Assembly: GCF_001461825.1 (NCBI RefSeq)
Contig: NZ_LLZC01000019.1
Coordinates: 248,001-312,000 of the forward strand
From: Bacillus velezensis
Lineage (GTDB): Bacteria; Bacillota; Bacilli; Bacillales; Bacillaceae
Direction: 5' to 3'
DNA length: 64,000 bases
Part shown: positions 48,302-58,073 of the stretch, piece by piece
Numbering within the stretch: position 1 is the first letter of the stretch
Layout: each line of letters opens with the position of its first letter
Made by a program: the position numbers and the translations under genes
The notes under the pieces: model-generated
Seen by the model: only the letters and a program-made list of their open reading frames with translations
Told to the model about the DNA's origin: nothing
Databases searched by the model: none

Positions 48302-48934
48302 ATGACTCAGATGCGTTTTACAAAAGAAGACTTCGATACATTTACAATAGAAGGTTTAGATCCGCGCATGGAGGTGTTAAAAGAACAAGTCCGTCCGAAG
48401 CTGACCTTGTTAGGAGAGCATTTCGCACCGACATTGTCAGCATTGACAGGCGATGAAATGTTCCCGCATGTCGCCAAGCACGCGAGAAGATCTGTCAACC
48501 CGCCGGCTGACAGCTGGGTTGCCTTTGCCAACAGCAAACGCGGGTATAAGAAACTCCCTCACTTTCAGATCGGTTTATGGGACACCCATATGTTTGTATG
48601 GTTTGCCATCATTTATGAATCTCCGATAAAAGAGGAATACGGCAGATTGCTGGAAGCGAAGCAGGAGGACATCACAAAACAGATTCCCGGTCATTTTGTA
48701 TGGTCGCCGGATCATACGAAGCCAGGTGCGTACAAGCAGTCCGACATGGATCAGGAGCAGCTGAAAACATTATTTGAACGCCTGCAGACAGTGAAAAAAG
48801 CAGAGCTATTGTGCGGCATTCAGCTGCAAAAAGAAGACGTGATCAACATGAACAACAATGAATTCCTGCAAACCATTGAAGACGCTTTTAGGAAGCTTTC
48901 CTTTTTATACACACTGACTCAGAAAGTCTCATAA
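48302..48934 (+). CDS. yktB: DUF1054 family protein YktB
   Basis: 210-residue soluble protein of the DUF1054 family with a known alpha/beta fold but no assigned function. Conserved stretches: [16 protein letters not shown] near residue 4, [13 protein letters not shown] near 57 and [19 protein letters not shown] near 80. ATG six bases after AAGGAGG. Convergent with yktA. Confidence 0.9.
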   Translation: MTQMRFTKEDFDTFTIEGLDPRMEVLKEQVRPKLTLLGEHFAPTLSALTGDEMFPHVAKHARRSVNPPADSWVAFANSKRGYKKLPHFQIGLWDTHMFVWFAIIYESPIKEEYGRLLEAKQEDITKQIPGHFVWSPDHTKPGAYKQSDMDQEQLKTLFERLQTVKKAELLCGIQLQKEDVINMNNNEFLQTIEDAFRKLSFLYTLTQKVS

Positions 48935-48937
48935 CAT

Positions 48938-48970
48938 AAAAAGCGGGCCGATTGCCGGCTCGCTTTGTTT
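48938..48970. terminator. Terminator between yktB and yktA
   Basis: AAAGCGGGCCG / CGGCTCGCTTT with one mismatch; weak T tracts. Confidence 0.65.
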
Positions 48971-49235
48971 ACATTTTGATAATCGCTTGATCTGATTGTT
49001 TCGCCTGTTTCACAGTCCGATACGGGGAATAGGTGCTGTCAGCTTCAAATTGGCTGCAGATTTTCTTTTCTTCCGCTTTCCCGGGAACGATTTCTTTAAA
49101 GCGGCGGTACGCATTCAGAAGTCTGTCTCGGTCAGCTCCTTTTTCATAGGCGTTTTCCACCTGCTGAAAAAAAGCAATGACATCCACAGCCTCCTCTGTC
49201 GTCCAGTCCTCATTCATCGGATATTGATATTCCAA
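48969..49235 (-). CDS. yktA: UPF0223 family protein YktA
   Basis: 88-residue helical protein of unknown function (UPF0223). Family sequence YPMNEDWTTEEAVDVIAFFQ near residue 5 and RRFKEIVPGKAEEK near 45. TTG start after AAGGAGTG. Divergent from speA. Confidence 0.88.
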   Translation of the reverse strand: MEYQYPMNEDWTTEEAVDVIAFFQQVENAYEKGADRDRLLNAYRRFKEIVPGKAEEKKICSQFEADSTYSPYRTVKQAKQSDQAIIKM

Positions 49236-49297
49236 ATGTCTTCACTCCTTTATAATCATGCTCAAAATAAGCATCTTCCATAGATCATAAATTGTTC

Positions 49298-49326
49298 TTT
49301 ACTTTCTTTCAAGTTCATAATATAAT
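49298..49326 (+). promoter_or_regulatory. Sigma-A promoter of speA
   Basis: TTTACT, 17-bp spacer, TATAAT; leader of about 80 nt to the start codon. Confidence 0.65.
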
Positions 49327-49414
49327 TCATTTGTTTTACGTTTAAAAAATGGGTAATAAAACTGAATGTAATACAAACTAATCCGTAGGTATTATGATAA
49401 AGGTGGGAAAACAA

Positions 49415-50887
49415 TTGCCGCAACATGAAACACCCCTGTACAGCGGACTGAAAAAGCACGCGGACAGACAGCCTGTCCAATTCCACATTCCGGGCCATAA
49501 AAAAGGCGCGGGAATGGATCCGGAATTCAGACAATTTATCGGAGAAAACGCGTTAAGCATAGATTTAATTAATATCGAACCTCTGGATGATTTACATGCG
49601 CCAAAGGGCATCATTAAAGAAGCCCAGGATCTGGCCGCGGAAGCATTCGGCGCAGACCATACCTTCTTTTCCGTTCAAGGGACGAGCGGCGCCATTATGA
49701 CGATGGTCATGGCCGTATGCGGACCCGGAGATAAAATCATCATCCCGAGAAACGTTCATAAATCCATTATGTCGGCCATTGTATTTTCCGGAGCGGTTCC
49801 GATTTTTATACACCCGGAAATTGACGATGAGCTCGGAATTTCTCACGGCATTACGCTTGAGTCCGCAGAGCGGGCTTTGACGGAGCACCCTGACGCAAAA
49901 GGCCTGCTTGTCATAAATCCGACGTACTTCGGTGTGGCAGCGGACTTGAGCAGCATTGTAAAGCTCGCGCATTCTTTCGATGTGCCTGTGCTTGTCGATG
50001 AAGCGCACGGCGTGCATATTCATTTTCATGATAAGCTTCCTCTGTCCGCCATGCAGGCGGGCGCTGATATGGCAGCCACAAGCGTGCACAAATTGGGAGG
50101 CTCCCTGACGCAGAGCTCCATTTTAAATGTGAGAGAAGGTCTTGTTTCCAAAGAAAGAGTACAGTCGATTTTAAGCATGCTGACGACAACGTCAACATCC
50201 TATCTGCTTCTCGCTTCACTGGATGTCGCAAGAAAACGCCTCGCTACAGAAGGCCGCGATCTTCTTGAAGATACGATTCTGCTGGCGGATCAGACACGGG
50301 AACGCCTCAATCAAATTGAAGGCTTCCGCTGTGTCGGCGAAGAAATCACAGGGTCTAAAGCTGCCTTCAGTTATGATCCGACTAAATTAATCATTTCGGT
50401 CAAAAACCTCGGCCTGACGGGTCATGACGTTGAAAAATGGCTCCGCGAATCATATAATATCGAAGTCGAGCTGTCCGATTTGTATAATATTTTATGTATT
50501 TTCACCCCCGGAGACAGAGCAGGAGATGCCGACCGTCTTGTAAGCGCGCTTACAGACATTTCAAAACAGGCTTCCGCCAATGACTATGCTCATCAGCAAA
50601 CCGAAGTTCTGCTTCCTGAAATTCCTCTGTTAGCGATGACGCCAAGAGACGCGTTTTACGCAAATACGGAAGTCATTCCGTTAAAAGAATCCGCGGGACG
50701 GATCATCGCAGAGTTTGTCATGGTGTACCCGCCGGGAATTCCGATCTTTATTCCGGGTGAGATCATTACTGAAGAAAATATCAGCTACATTTTTAAAAAC
50801 TTGGACGCCGGCCTTCCTGTGCAGGGTCCCGAAGATGCAACGCTTGAAATGATCAGAGTCATCAAAGAGCAAAAAGCCATCCAATAA
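49415..50887 (+). CDS. speA: Arginine decarboxylase SpeA
   Basis: PLP enzyme that makes agmatine from arginine, the first step of polyamine synthesis in Bacillus. Group III (Orn/Lys/Arg) decarboxylase fold. The PLP Lys is in SVHKLGGSLTQSS near residue 222, preceded by DEAHGVH (PLP-binding Asp and His) near 190; FHIPGHKKGAGM near 23 is family-typical. The frame opens at ATG 49394, but the TTG at 49415, after AAGGTGGG, gives the 490 residues of B. subtilis SpeA. Arginine over ornithine or lysine is inferred from that match. Confidence 0.9.
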   Translation: MPQHETPLYSGLKKHADRQPVQFHIPGHKKGAGMDPEFRQFIGENALSIDLINIEPLDDLHAPKGIIKEAQDLAAEAFGADHTFFSVQGTSGAIMTMVMAVCGPGDKIIIPRNVHKSIMSAIVFSGAVPIFIHPEIDDELGISHGITLESAERALTEHPDAKGLLVINPTYFGVAADLSSIVKLAHSFDVPVLVDEAHGVHIHFHDKLPLSAMQAGADMAATSVHKLGGSLTQSSILNVREGLVSKERVQSILSMLTTTSTSYLLLASLDVARKRLATEGRDLLEDTILLADQTRERLNQIEGFRCVGEEITGSKAAFSYDPTKLIISVKNLGLTGHDVEKWLRESYNIEVELSDLYNILCIFTPGDRAGDADRLVSALTDISKQASANDYAHQQTEVLLPEIPLLAMTPRDAFYANTEVIPLKESAGRIIAEFVMVYPPGIPIFIPGEIITEENISYIFKNLDAGLPVQGPEDATLEMIRVIKEQKAIQ

Positions 50888-50893
50888 ATATAA

Positions 50894-50929
50894 AGAAGCC
50901 CGAAACGAAATTGTTTCGGGCCTTTTTAC
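50894..50929. terminator. Shared terminator of speA and SR1
   Basis: AAGCCCGAAAC / GTTTCGGGCCTT with five T on the plus strand and TTCTTTATATTT on the minus strand. It ends speA in one direction and the SR1 RNA in the other. Confidence 0.88.
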
Positions 50930-51104
50930 GCTTTTTACTCTTCTTCAAGATGACACTGGCATTGTCCGCAGCATGTTCCGTATAACGTCGTGACCTTCTC
51001 ATCCTCAAAGTAATGAATCGCTTCGTTACAGTCTTGGCAAACAATTGTACCCATCTGTCATTCCCCATTTCTCAGAATTTGAAAACGCTTAATTTTTACT
51101 TGTT
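50897..51104 (-). ncRNA. sr1: Dual-function regulatory RNA SR1
   Basis: The location between pdhD/slp and speA, the promoter with CcpN operators, the terminator and the encoded peptide all match SR1 of B. subtilis, an RNA of about 205 nt. SR1 base-pairs with ahrC mRNA, blocking translation of the arginine catabolism activator, and also encodes the peptide SR1P. From the -10 (51111-51116) to the terminator the predicted transcript is about 205 nt, as expected. Ends are estimates. Confidence 0.85.
50935..51054 (-). CDS. sr1P: SR1P, GapA-binding peptide
   Basis: 39-residue peptide encoded inside SR1. In B. subtilis SR1P binds the glycolytic enzyme GapA, stabilises the gapA mRNA and promotes the GapA-RNase J1 interaction. 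The reading shows MGTIVCQDCNEAIHYFEDEK followed by a stretch with CCGQCQC. That gives a CxxC pair near the start and a Cys cluster near the end, suggestive of zinc binding, and an acidic C-terminus (HLEEE). It is too short for an ordinary ORF cut-off and was found by translating the SR1 region. The ribosome binding site GGGGAATGA lies about 5 bases upstream. Confidence 0.9.
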   Translation of the reverse strand: MGTIVCQDCNEAIHYFEDEKVTTLYGTCCGQCQCHLEEE

Positions 51105-51110
51105 GTTATT

Positions 51111-51139
51111 ATATTATTATGTCACATTTAATATGTCAA
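51111..51139 (-). promoter_or_regulatory. Promoter of SR1
   Basis: Minus strand TTGACA (51134-51139), 17-bp spacer, TAATAT (51111-51116). Confidence 0.82.
51116..51126 (-). promoter_or_regulatory. CcpN operator II (between -10 and -35 of SR1)
   Basis: TGTGACATAAT on the minus strand fits the CcpN consensus TRTGHYATAYW at 10 of 11 positions. CcpN represses sr1 during growth on glycolytic sugars in B. subtilis. Confidence 0.7.
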
Positions 51140-51148
51140 CTGATAAAT

Positions 51149-51159
51149 TGTATAACACA
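51149..51159 (-). promoter_or_regulatory. CcpN operator I (upstream of SR1 -35)
   Basis: TGTGTTATACA on the minus strand fits the CcpN consensus TRTGHYATAYW at all 11 positions, 10 bp upstream of the -35. Confidence 0.8.
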
Positions 51160-51167
51160 TTTATTTT

Positions 51168-51968
51168 TTACGGTCTTTTTATAGCTCGAGGGTCAATCAC
51201 AGTATATCCTTTATTACGCAATCCTTTTACAATGTCCGGCATGGCTTCTGCCGTCCATTTCCGGTCATGCATCAATATGTTGGCCCCGTCCCGCAGATAA
51301 GGACTGCTCAGTGTGATATCGGTAAGCGCTTTTTTGGATTGATATTTCTGATCCCAATCATACCCGAAGGTCCAGTTCATTTTCACCATGCCTTCTTTTT
51401 TTATAAGTCTGTCACTGTAGTCCGTATTGCTTCCGAAAGGCGCCCTGAAAAATGCGGGTTTCTCTCCTATTACCTTTTCAACCGCTTTATTGACGCCAAT
51501 GATTTCTTCCCGTTGTTTTTGTTCGGAAAGATCTTTTAAGTTTTGATGAGTCATTGTATGATTTCCGATCATAAAACCTAACTCATGAATATGCTTAAGC
51601 GCTTTCTTATTTTCATCTTTTTTCAAAAAATGTCCGTTTACAAAAAAGATCGCTGACGCATTGAGATCATGCAGTTTGTCCGCAATCTCAGCGGCATGCT
51701 GATCAGGCGCGTCATCGATCGTTACCAATGCGATCGGTTTTTTCTCTTTCTGTTCATCCATTTTTTCCACAGAAAAGGTTTTAGGATTGATATAGTAACG
51801 AGGCTCCGCCTTCTGTTTTTTCTGTTTTTCCTCTTTTGTATGGTGGTTTTCCCGTTTGGCATGATTGGCCGCGGCTTGAGAATGGGGTTTGTTTGTTTGC
51901 ATTTTTTCATTTGATTGGCAGCCGGCGAGTAAGCACATACATACGACGGCTGCAGCGGCTTTATACAT
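51168..51968 (-). CDS. Polysaccharide deacetylase family lipoprotein
   Basis: A carbohydrate esterase 4 (NodB-type) deacetylase anchored as a lipoprotein, probably acting on cell wall or extracellular glycans. Lipobox LLAGC (Cys17), a long charged His/Lys/Glu linker (about 20-75), then the deacetylase domain (about 78-266). Metal and catalytic motifs are TIDDAPD (usual form TFDDGP), HTMTH for the His pair and RAPFGSN. The Asp pair and His pair are kept, so it is likely active. ATG after AGGAGGG. I do not recall this gene at this place in B. subtilis 168. Its stop lies 9 bp from the CcpN operator of SR1. Confidence 0.85.
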   Translation of the reverse strand: MYKAAAAVVCMCLLAGCQSNEKMQTNKPHSQAAANHAKRENHHTKEEKQKKQKAEPRYYINPKTFSVEKMDEQKEKKPIALVTIDDAPDQHAAEIADKLHDLNASAIFFVNGHFLKKDENKKALKHIHELGFMIGNHTMTHQNLKDLSEQKQREEIIGVNKAVEKVIGEKPAFFRAPFGSNTDYSDRLIKKEGMVKMNWTFGYDWDQKYQSKKALTDITLSSPYLRDGANILMHDRKWTAEAMPDIVKGLRNKGYTVIDPRAIKRP

Positions 51969-52216
51969 GACAATCCCTCCTGATATGGTTTTGCCCCCAG
52001 TATAACGAAAAAACAGCGCTCTCACGAAAAACAATGTGCCTTTTTTACACATCGGCTGCGCAAGTTGTCACACGTATTATTTCTTCATTAAAAACGGTTT
52101 CAATTATATAACAATTCAGTAACAAGCCTTAGGTTTTTCACCTCTCGTGATACACTTGATATAGTCCTTATAAATGGATGAACCAATATATTATATAAAA
52201 CAGAGGAGTAAGATAG

Positions 52217-52591
52217 ATGCGCTACCGTACGGTGATTCCCTTTTTTTTGATGCTGTTCGTTCTGTCAAGCTGTTCGGTTTCTACTGTCAGTCCATTCAAA
52301 AAAAACCGGATCGACAGCATTCATCACACTCAAATCTTGTTTTTTTCCGATGAAAATCATATAGATAAAGAAGTGCCTTATTACGATGCGATCCTTGATT
52401 TAGAAAAGAAATATCCCCATCATGTCGATCAAATGAAGGTTTATGACAACAGAAAGGGATGGGAAGAGGAAATCAATACGTTCCCTGCGCTGATGGTGAT
52501 CAATCATCGGCATGTGGTCATGAAGATTGAGGGATCCGTAAAGAAAAAAGAGGATATCATCAAACCTATGCAGCATGTGCTTGCACAATAA
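52217..52591 (+). CDS. slp: Small peptidoglycan-associated lipoprotein Slp
   Basis: 124-residue lipoprotein with lipobox LSSC (Cys19). The mature part looks like a small thioredoxin-like fold: a strand-rich start (QILFFSDENH), then the FPALMV stretch near residue 93 where thioredoxins have the cis-proline, but no CxxC redox pair is present. Function unknown; the gene always sits downstream of or facing pdhD in this group. ATG after AGAGGAG. A weak promoter (TTCACC, 17 bp, TATAGT) precedes it. Confidence 0.85.
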   Translation: MRYRTVIPFFLMLFVLSSCSVSTVSPFKKNRIDSIHHTQILFFSDENHIDKEVPYYDAILDLEKKYPHHVDQMKVYDNRKGWEEEINTFPALMVINHRHVVMKIEGSVKKKEDIIKPMQHVLAQ

Positions 52592-52628
52592 AAACAGCCC
52601 CCGCTTTTACAAACGGGGGCTGTTTCTT
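52591..52628. terminator. Bidirectional terminator between slp and pdhD
   Basis: AAACAGCCCCCG / CGGGGGCTGTTT, loop of 10 nt. Confidence 0.88.
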
Positions 52629-52638
52629 TGTTACATTA

Positions 52639-54051
52639 TTATTTTACGATATGGATCGGGCTTCCGATTGCTACTTCGGCAGCTTCCATAGTGATTTCGC
52701 CCAATGTCGGGTGAGCGTGAATTGTCATTGCGATATCTTCAGCAGTCATTCCGCCTTCGATCGCCAGGCTCAATTCAGAAATCATGTCAGAAGCGCTTGC
52801 GCCGGCAATTTGCGCACCGATTACAAGACCGTCTTCTTTACGAGTGATCAGCTTCATGAAGCCGTCAGTTTCGTTAAGAGACAGCGCACGTCCGTTTGCT
52901 GCAAACGGGAACTTAGCTGCAACGACTTCAATGCCTTCTTCTTTCGCCTGTGCTTCAGTGTAACCGACAGAAGCCAGTTCAGGCTCAGAGAATACAACCG
53001 CCGGAATACCGAGGTAATCGATTTCAGCCGGCTCTCCTGAAATAGCTTCCGCAGCGATTTTACCTTCGTAAGACGCTTTGTGAGCCAATGGAGGTCCGTC
53101 AATGATGTCACCGATTGCGTAAATGTTCGGTACGTTTGTGCGGCACTGCTTGTCTGTTTTAATGACACCGCGGTCAGTCATTTCGATACCGACTTGCTCA
53201 AGGCCGAGCTCATCAGTGTTCGGACGGCGTCCGACAGTGATTAATACGTAATCAGCATCAACCGTTTTTTCTTCGCCTTTTACTTCGAATGTAACTGTTA
53301 CGCCGTCAGGTCTTTCTTCAACGCCTTTAGCCATAGCGCTTGTATGGATTTCAACGTTGCCTTTTTTCTTCAGTCTGCGGGTAACGAGAGAACTCATTTG
53401 TTTTTCGAAGCCAGGAAGAATTTCATCTCCGCCTTCTAAAATAACCAATTCAGTTCCGAAGTTCGCATACGCTGTTCCAAGCTCAGTACCGATATATCCG
53501 CCGCCGATAACAACGAGCTTTTTCGGAATTTCTTTAAGCGCAAGTGCGCCTGTAGAGTTCAGAACGCGTTCGCTATATTTGAAGTTTGGCAATTCGATAG
53601 GGCGAGAACCGGTAGCAATGATTGCGTTTTTAAATGTGTATGTTTGCGCAGAGTTCTCATCCATTACGCGGACAGAGTTGCTGTCTACGAAATAAGCTTC
53701 CCCTTTTATAACGTCCACTTTATTTCCTTTTAAAAGACCTGCAACACCGCCGGTAAGCTTATTTACAACAGAAGCTTTCCATTCTTGGACTTTTGTAAAG
53801 TCAACCGTTACGTTCTCAGCAGTGATTCCCATGTCATCTGAATGTTTTGCATTCTCGTAACGATGGCCTGCATTGATGAGCGCTTTTGAAGGAATACAGC
53901 CGACGTTCAGACAAACGCCTCCAAGAGTTGCTTTTTCAACGACTGTTACTTTTTGTCCAAGCTGAGCAGCGCGGATGGCAGCTACATAGCCGCCAGGTCC
54001 CGCACCAATCACAAGAGTATCTGTTTCAATAGGGAAATCTCCTACTACCAT
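52639..54051 (-). CDS. pdhD: Dihydrolipoamide dehydrogenase E3 of pyruvate dehydrogenase
   Basis: E3 reoxidises the lipoyl groups of the complex and passes electrons to NAD. FAD motif [10 protein letters not shown] near residue 17, redox disulfide [15 protein letters not shown] near 44, NAD-binding motif [10 protein letters not shown] near 185, FAD motif YAIGDI near 312 and the active His in HAHPTLGE near 446. 470 residues; ATG after GGAGGCG. Last gene of the pdhABCD operon, 4 bp after pdhC. Confidence 0.98.
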   Translation of the reverse strand: MVVGDFPIETDTLVIGAGPGGYVAAIRAAQLGQKVTVVEKATLGGVCLNVGCIPSKALINAGHRYENAKHSDDMGITAENVTVDFTKVQEWKASVVNKLTGGVAGLLKGNKVDVIKGEAYFVDSNSVRVMDENSAQTYTFKNAIIATGSRPIELPNFKYSERVLNSTGALALKEIPKKLVVIGGGYIGTELGTAYANFGTELVILEGGDEILPGFEKQMSSLVTRRLKKKGNVEIHTSAMAKGVEERPDGVTVTFEVKGEEKTVDADYVLITVGRRPNTDELGLEQVGIEMTDRGVIKTDKQCRTNVPNIYAIGDIIDGPPLAHKASYEGKIAAEAISGEPAEIDYLGIPAVVFSEPELASVGYTEAQAKEEGIEVVAAKFPFAANGRALSLNETDGFMKLITRKEDGLVIGAQIAGASASDMISELSLAIEGGMTAEDIAMTIHAHPTLGEITMEAAEVAIGSPIHIVK

Positions 54052-54055
54052 AACA

Positions 54056-55384
54056 TTACGCCTCCATTAAAATAAGTTGTGGATCGTTCAGTAAACGCTT
54101 GATGTGGTTTAACGCATTTTGTGCAGTTGCTCCGTCAATCATACGGTGGTCAAAGCTGAGAGAAAGAGCTAAGACAGGAGCAGCTACAATTTCACCGTCA
54201 CGGACGATCGCTTTTTCAGCAATACGGCCGATACCGAGAATCGCAACCTCTGGGTGGTTGATAACCGGTGTGAACCATTGGCCTCCGGCAGAACCGATAT
54301 TTGTGATCGTGCAAGAAGCGCCTTTCATTTCCGCAGGTGCAAGCTTGCCTTCACGCGCTTTTGTAGCAAGGCTGTTGATTTCATCAGAGATTTCGAAAAC
54401 GGCTTTACGGTCGGCATTTTTCACTACCGGCACAAGCAGGCCTTTTTCGGTATCCGCTGCAATTCCGATGTTGAAGTAATGTTTTTGGATCACTTCATCT
54501 GTTTTATCATCAATAGATGTGTTTAAAACAGGGAATTTTTTCAAAGCGGATGTTAATGCTTTGACGACGTAAGGCAGATAAGTCAGCTTGATGCCTTGAT
54601 CAGCAGCAACTTGTTTGAACTGTTTGCGGTGAGCAACAAGATTTGTTACGTCAACTTCATCCATAAGAGTTACGTGCGGTGCAGTATGCTTAGAGTTCAC
54701 CATTGCTTTCGCGATCGCTTTACGGATACCGCTCATTTTTTCGCGTGTTTCAGGGAATTCGCCTTCAGGAGCCTGAGCCGCTGCAGGTTTAGCTGTTTCC
54801 TGAGGTGCAGCTGTTTCTTGCGGTGCCGCTTCTTGAGCCGCTCCACCATTTGCAAAGCTGTCGATATCTTCTTTTACAACACGTCCGTTATTGCCTGAAC
54901 CTGTTACTTTACGGATATCCACGCCTTTTTCACGGGCATATTTGCGTACGGAAGGCATCGCGATCACGCGTTTGTTCGGATCAGCTTCCGCTTGGTCCTG
55001 CTGTCCTGCGCCGGTTTCTTTTGCAGGCTCTTTAGGAGTCTCTTCTTTAGCGATATCCTGCCCTGCTTCAGCAGACGACTGAACTTGAGCTTCAGTTTTC
55101 GCATCTCCTGAATCATGGCTTCCTTTAAATTGAAGATCTTCGTAACCAGGTGCGTCAAACGTAATAATCGTTTGTCCAACAGTTGCAACTGTTCCCTCTT
55201 CAACTTTTAATTCTAATACTTTTCCTTTAACAGGTGAAGGAATTTCTACCACTGCTTTATCATTTTGCACTTCAGCCAGAACATCGTCTTCTTCTACCTC
55301 GTCGTTCGGCTTAACAAACCATTTTACGATTTCGCCTTCGTGGATACCTTCCCCGATATCCGGAAGTTTAAATTCAAATGCCAC
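54056..55384 (-). CDS. pdhC: Dihydrolipoamide acetyltransferase E2 of pyruvate dehydrogenase
   Basis: E2 is the core of the complex: it carries the swinging lipoyl group and transfers acetyl to coenzyme A. One lipoyl domain (about 1-80, Lys in [10 protein letters not shown] near 43), an Ala/Pro/Glu linker, an E3/E1-binding domain (about 135-170, [14 protein letters not shown]), a second Ala/Gln-rich linker, and the catalytic domain with HRMIDGATA near 415. 442 residues with GTG start after GGAGGTC. A 122-bp gap before it may hold a weak internal promoter (TTCAAT, 17 bp, TAAAAT). Confidence 0.98.
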   Translation of the reverse strand: MAFEFKLPDIGEGIHEGEIVKWFVKPNDEVEEDDVLAEVQNDKAVVEIPSPVKGKVLELKVEEGTVATVGQTIITFDAPGYEDLQFKGSHDSGDAKTEAQVQSSAEAGQDIAKEETPKEPAKETGAGQQDQAEADPNKRVIAMPSVRKYAREKGVDIRKVTGSGNNGRVVKEDIDSFANGGAAQEAAPQETAAPQETAKPAAAQAPEGEFPETREKMSGIRKAIAKAMVNSKHTAPHVTLMDEVDVTNLVAHRKQFKQVAADQGIKLTYLPYVVKALTSALKKFPVLNTSIDDKTDEVIQKHYFNIGIAADTEKGLLVPVVKNADRKAVFEISDEINSLATKAREGKLAPAEMKGASCTITNIGSAGGQWFTPVINHPEVAILGIGRIAEKAIVRDGEIVAAPVLALSLSFDHRMIDGATAQNALNHIKRLLNDPQLILMEA

Positions 55385-55506
55385 AGTTTTCGACCTCCTA
55401 GTTGATTAAGCAAATTTTAGTTATGCATTCGCAAGCATTGAACCTAGTAAACAGACTCCTTCATATAGAGAAAAGGACTCTCTTTACCGTCTTTTATGAT
55501 GCCTGA

Positions 55507-56484
55507 TTAAAATTCAAGAACTTTTTTCGCAGTTTCAAGAACGTCTTTATGGTTTGGAAGCCATACGCTCTCAGCAAGCGAGAAAGGAAATACTGTATCA
55601 GGCGCCGCAACACGCAGAACCGGAGCTTCCAGGCTCAGAATCGCGCGGTCATTGATTTCAGCTACAACGTTGGCAGCGATGCCGGCTTGTTTTTGAGCTT
55701 CTTGCACGACAATTGCGCGGCCTGTTTTTTCAACAGAAGCAATAATCGTATCAATATCAAGCGGACTTACAGTTCGAAGGTCGATAACTTCAGCAGAAAC
55801 GCCTTCTTTTTCAAGCTCTTCAGCAGCCTTAAGCGACTCATGAACCATCGCGCCGTATGTGATGATAGAAAGGTCAGTACCTTCGCGTTTCACATCAGCT
55901 TTGCCAAGCTCGATTGTGTATTCCTCCTCAGGAACTTCCTGACGGAAAGAACGGTAAAGTTTCATATGCTCTAAGAAAACAACCGGATCATTGTCTCTGA
56001 TAGAGGCAATCAGCAGTCCTTTTGCATCGTAAGGAGTGGAAGGGATAACAACTTTAATACCCGGCTGCTGAGCGATAAGGCCTTCCAAACTGTCAGCGTG
56101 AAGTTCAGGTGTATGAACCCCTCCGCCGAATGGAGAACGGATTGTCACCGGAGAAGTCCAGCGTCCGCCGGAACGGTAGCGGAGACGAGCCATTTGTCCT
56201 GAGATTGAATCCATTACTTCATATACGAATCCGAAGAATTGGATTTCCATAACAGGACGGTAATCTTGCAGGCCTAAACCGAGAGCGAGACCGCCGATAC
56301 CGGATTCAGCAAGCGGCGTGTCAAATACGCGGTCCTCACCGAATTCTTTTTGAAGGCCTTCAGTTGCACGGAATACGCCTCCGGCAACGCCTACATCTTC
56401 CCCGAAAAGCAGAACGTTTTCATTGTTTTTCAGTTCTGTGCGTAACGCATCAGTGATCGCTTGAATCATTGTCATTTGCGCCAT
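55507..56484 (-). CDS. pdhB: Pyruvate dehydrogenase E1 beta subunit
   Basis: Beta chain of the E1 heterotetramer that decarboxylates pyruvate with thiamine diphosphate. 325 residues. ThDP-site Glu lies in the [18 protein letters not shown] region near 60, followed by [14 protein letters not shown] and the [16 protein letters not shown] stretch near 127. ATG after AAGGAG, 3 bp after the pdhA stop. Confidence 0.98.
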   Translation of the reverse strand: MAQMTMIQAITDALRTELKNNENVLLFGEDVGVAGGVFRATEGLQKEFGEDRVFDTPLAESGIGGLALGLGLQDYRPVMEIQFFGFVYEVMDSISGQMARLRYRSGGRWTSPVTIRSPFGGGVHTPELHADSLEGLIAQQPGIKVVIPSTPYDAKGLLIASIRDNDPVVFLEHMKLYRSFRQEVPEEEYTIELGKADVKREGTDLSIITYGAMVHESLKAAEELEKEGVSAEVIDLRTVSPLDIDTIIASVEKTGRAIVVQEAQKQAGIAANVVAEINDRAILSLEAPVLRVAAPDTVFPFSLAESVWLPNHKDVLETAKKVLEF

Positions 56485-56487
56485 GGC

Positions 56488-57606
<1,119 letters not shown>

Positions 57607-57751
57607 TTAAACCACCTCTTCTTTTGATTTAACAGGGTTAGGATACCGTTTAGCCATCCGTATTAAAAACAGTCTTATCATGCTCTGCAATTCTAAAATT
57701 AATCATTCAGAAATTCACATAGCGCTTAAGCAAAGATAATGACGTTTAAAC

Positions 57752-57784
57752 TGTACTAATAAAAAAAGATTTTTTATTAGTACA
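57752..57784 (-). promoter_or_regulatory. Long perfect hairpin in the pdhA leader
   Basis: 15-bp perfect arms TGTACTAATAAAAAA / TTTTTTATTAGTACA with a 3-nt loop. By the promoter below it would start about 10 nt into the pdhA mRNA. It may act on mRNA stability or early transcription, or as a DNA operator, since each end carries the TGTACTA unit repeated upstream. Confidence 0.7.
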
Positions 57785-57801
57785 ATATGATCAACAACCA
57801 T

Positions 57802-57830
57802 AGTTTACAGTAATTAAACAAAGCCGTCAA
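57802..57830 (-). promoter_or_regulatory. Sigma-A promoter of pdhABCD
   Basis: Minus strand TTGACG (57825-57830), 17-bp spacer, TAAACT (57802-57807). Confidence 0.65.
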
Positions 57831-57886
57831 TTATTTATAACCTCATTTTGAAACCGCTTATAAAACTTAAGACCATATTGCGCCAA

Positions 57887-57938
57887 ACTGTACTATAAAA
57901 GACTTTAAACTGTATTATAAAAATACTCTACTGTACTA
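57887..57938. repeat. Three direct repeats upstream of the pdhA promoter
   Basis: ACTGTACTATAAAA (57887), ACTGTATTATAAAA (57909) and ACTGTACTACAATT (57930), starting 22 and 21 bp apart, which is two helical turns. A fourth copy (57750-57758) lies at the edge of the leader hairpin. Looks like a regulator array; protein unknown. Confidence 0.6.
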
Positions 57939-57966
57939 CAATTAAAAAAAATTACAAAGAGTAAAT

Positions 57967-57982
57967 TAAGTTATTTAACTTA
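57967..57982. repeat. 16-bp palindrome in the pdhA-mlnI gap
   Basis: TAAGTTA-TT-TAACTTA, two-fold symmetric. Lies between the repeat array and the mln terminator; role unknown. Apart from the features listed here the 470-bp gap 57604-58073 holds no gene that I can see. Confidence 0.4.
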
Positions 57983-58029
57983 GGGGCAGGCTTTGAAAAG
58001 ATGCCGCGGGATAAAAACGGGCAGTTAGC

Positions 58030-58062
58030 AATCGTCCCGCCTGCCGAACAGACGGGACGATG
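58030..58062 (-). terminator. Terminator hairpin at the end of the mln operon
   Basis: Stem ATCGTCCCG / CGGGACGAT 12 bp after the mlnI stop on the minus strand. The T run (GTTTTTATC) begins only about 15 bp after the stem, so the fold may extend or efficiency may be modest. Confidence 0.6.
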
Positions 58063-58073
58063 CTTTTGTCTAA

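Noticed and set aside
57750..57940. CRISPR-like array upstream of pdhA
   Set aside because: The repeats are only about 9-14 bp, spacers are too short and there are no cas genes; it is better read as a regulator array.
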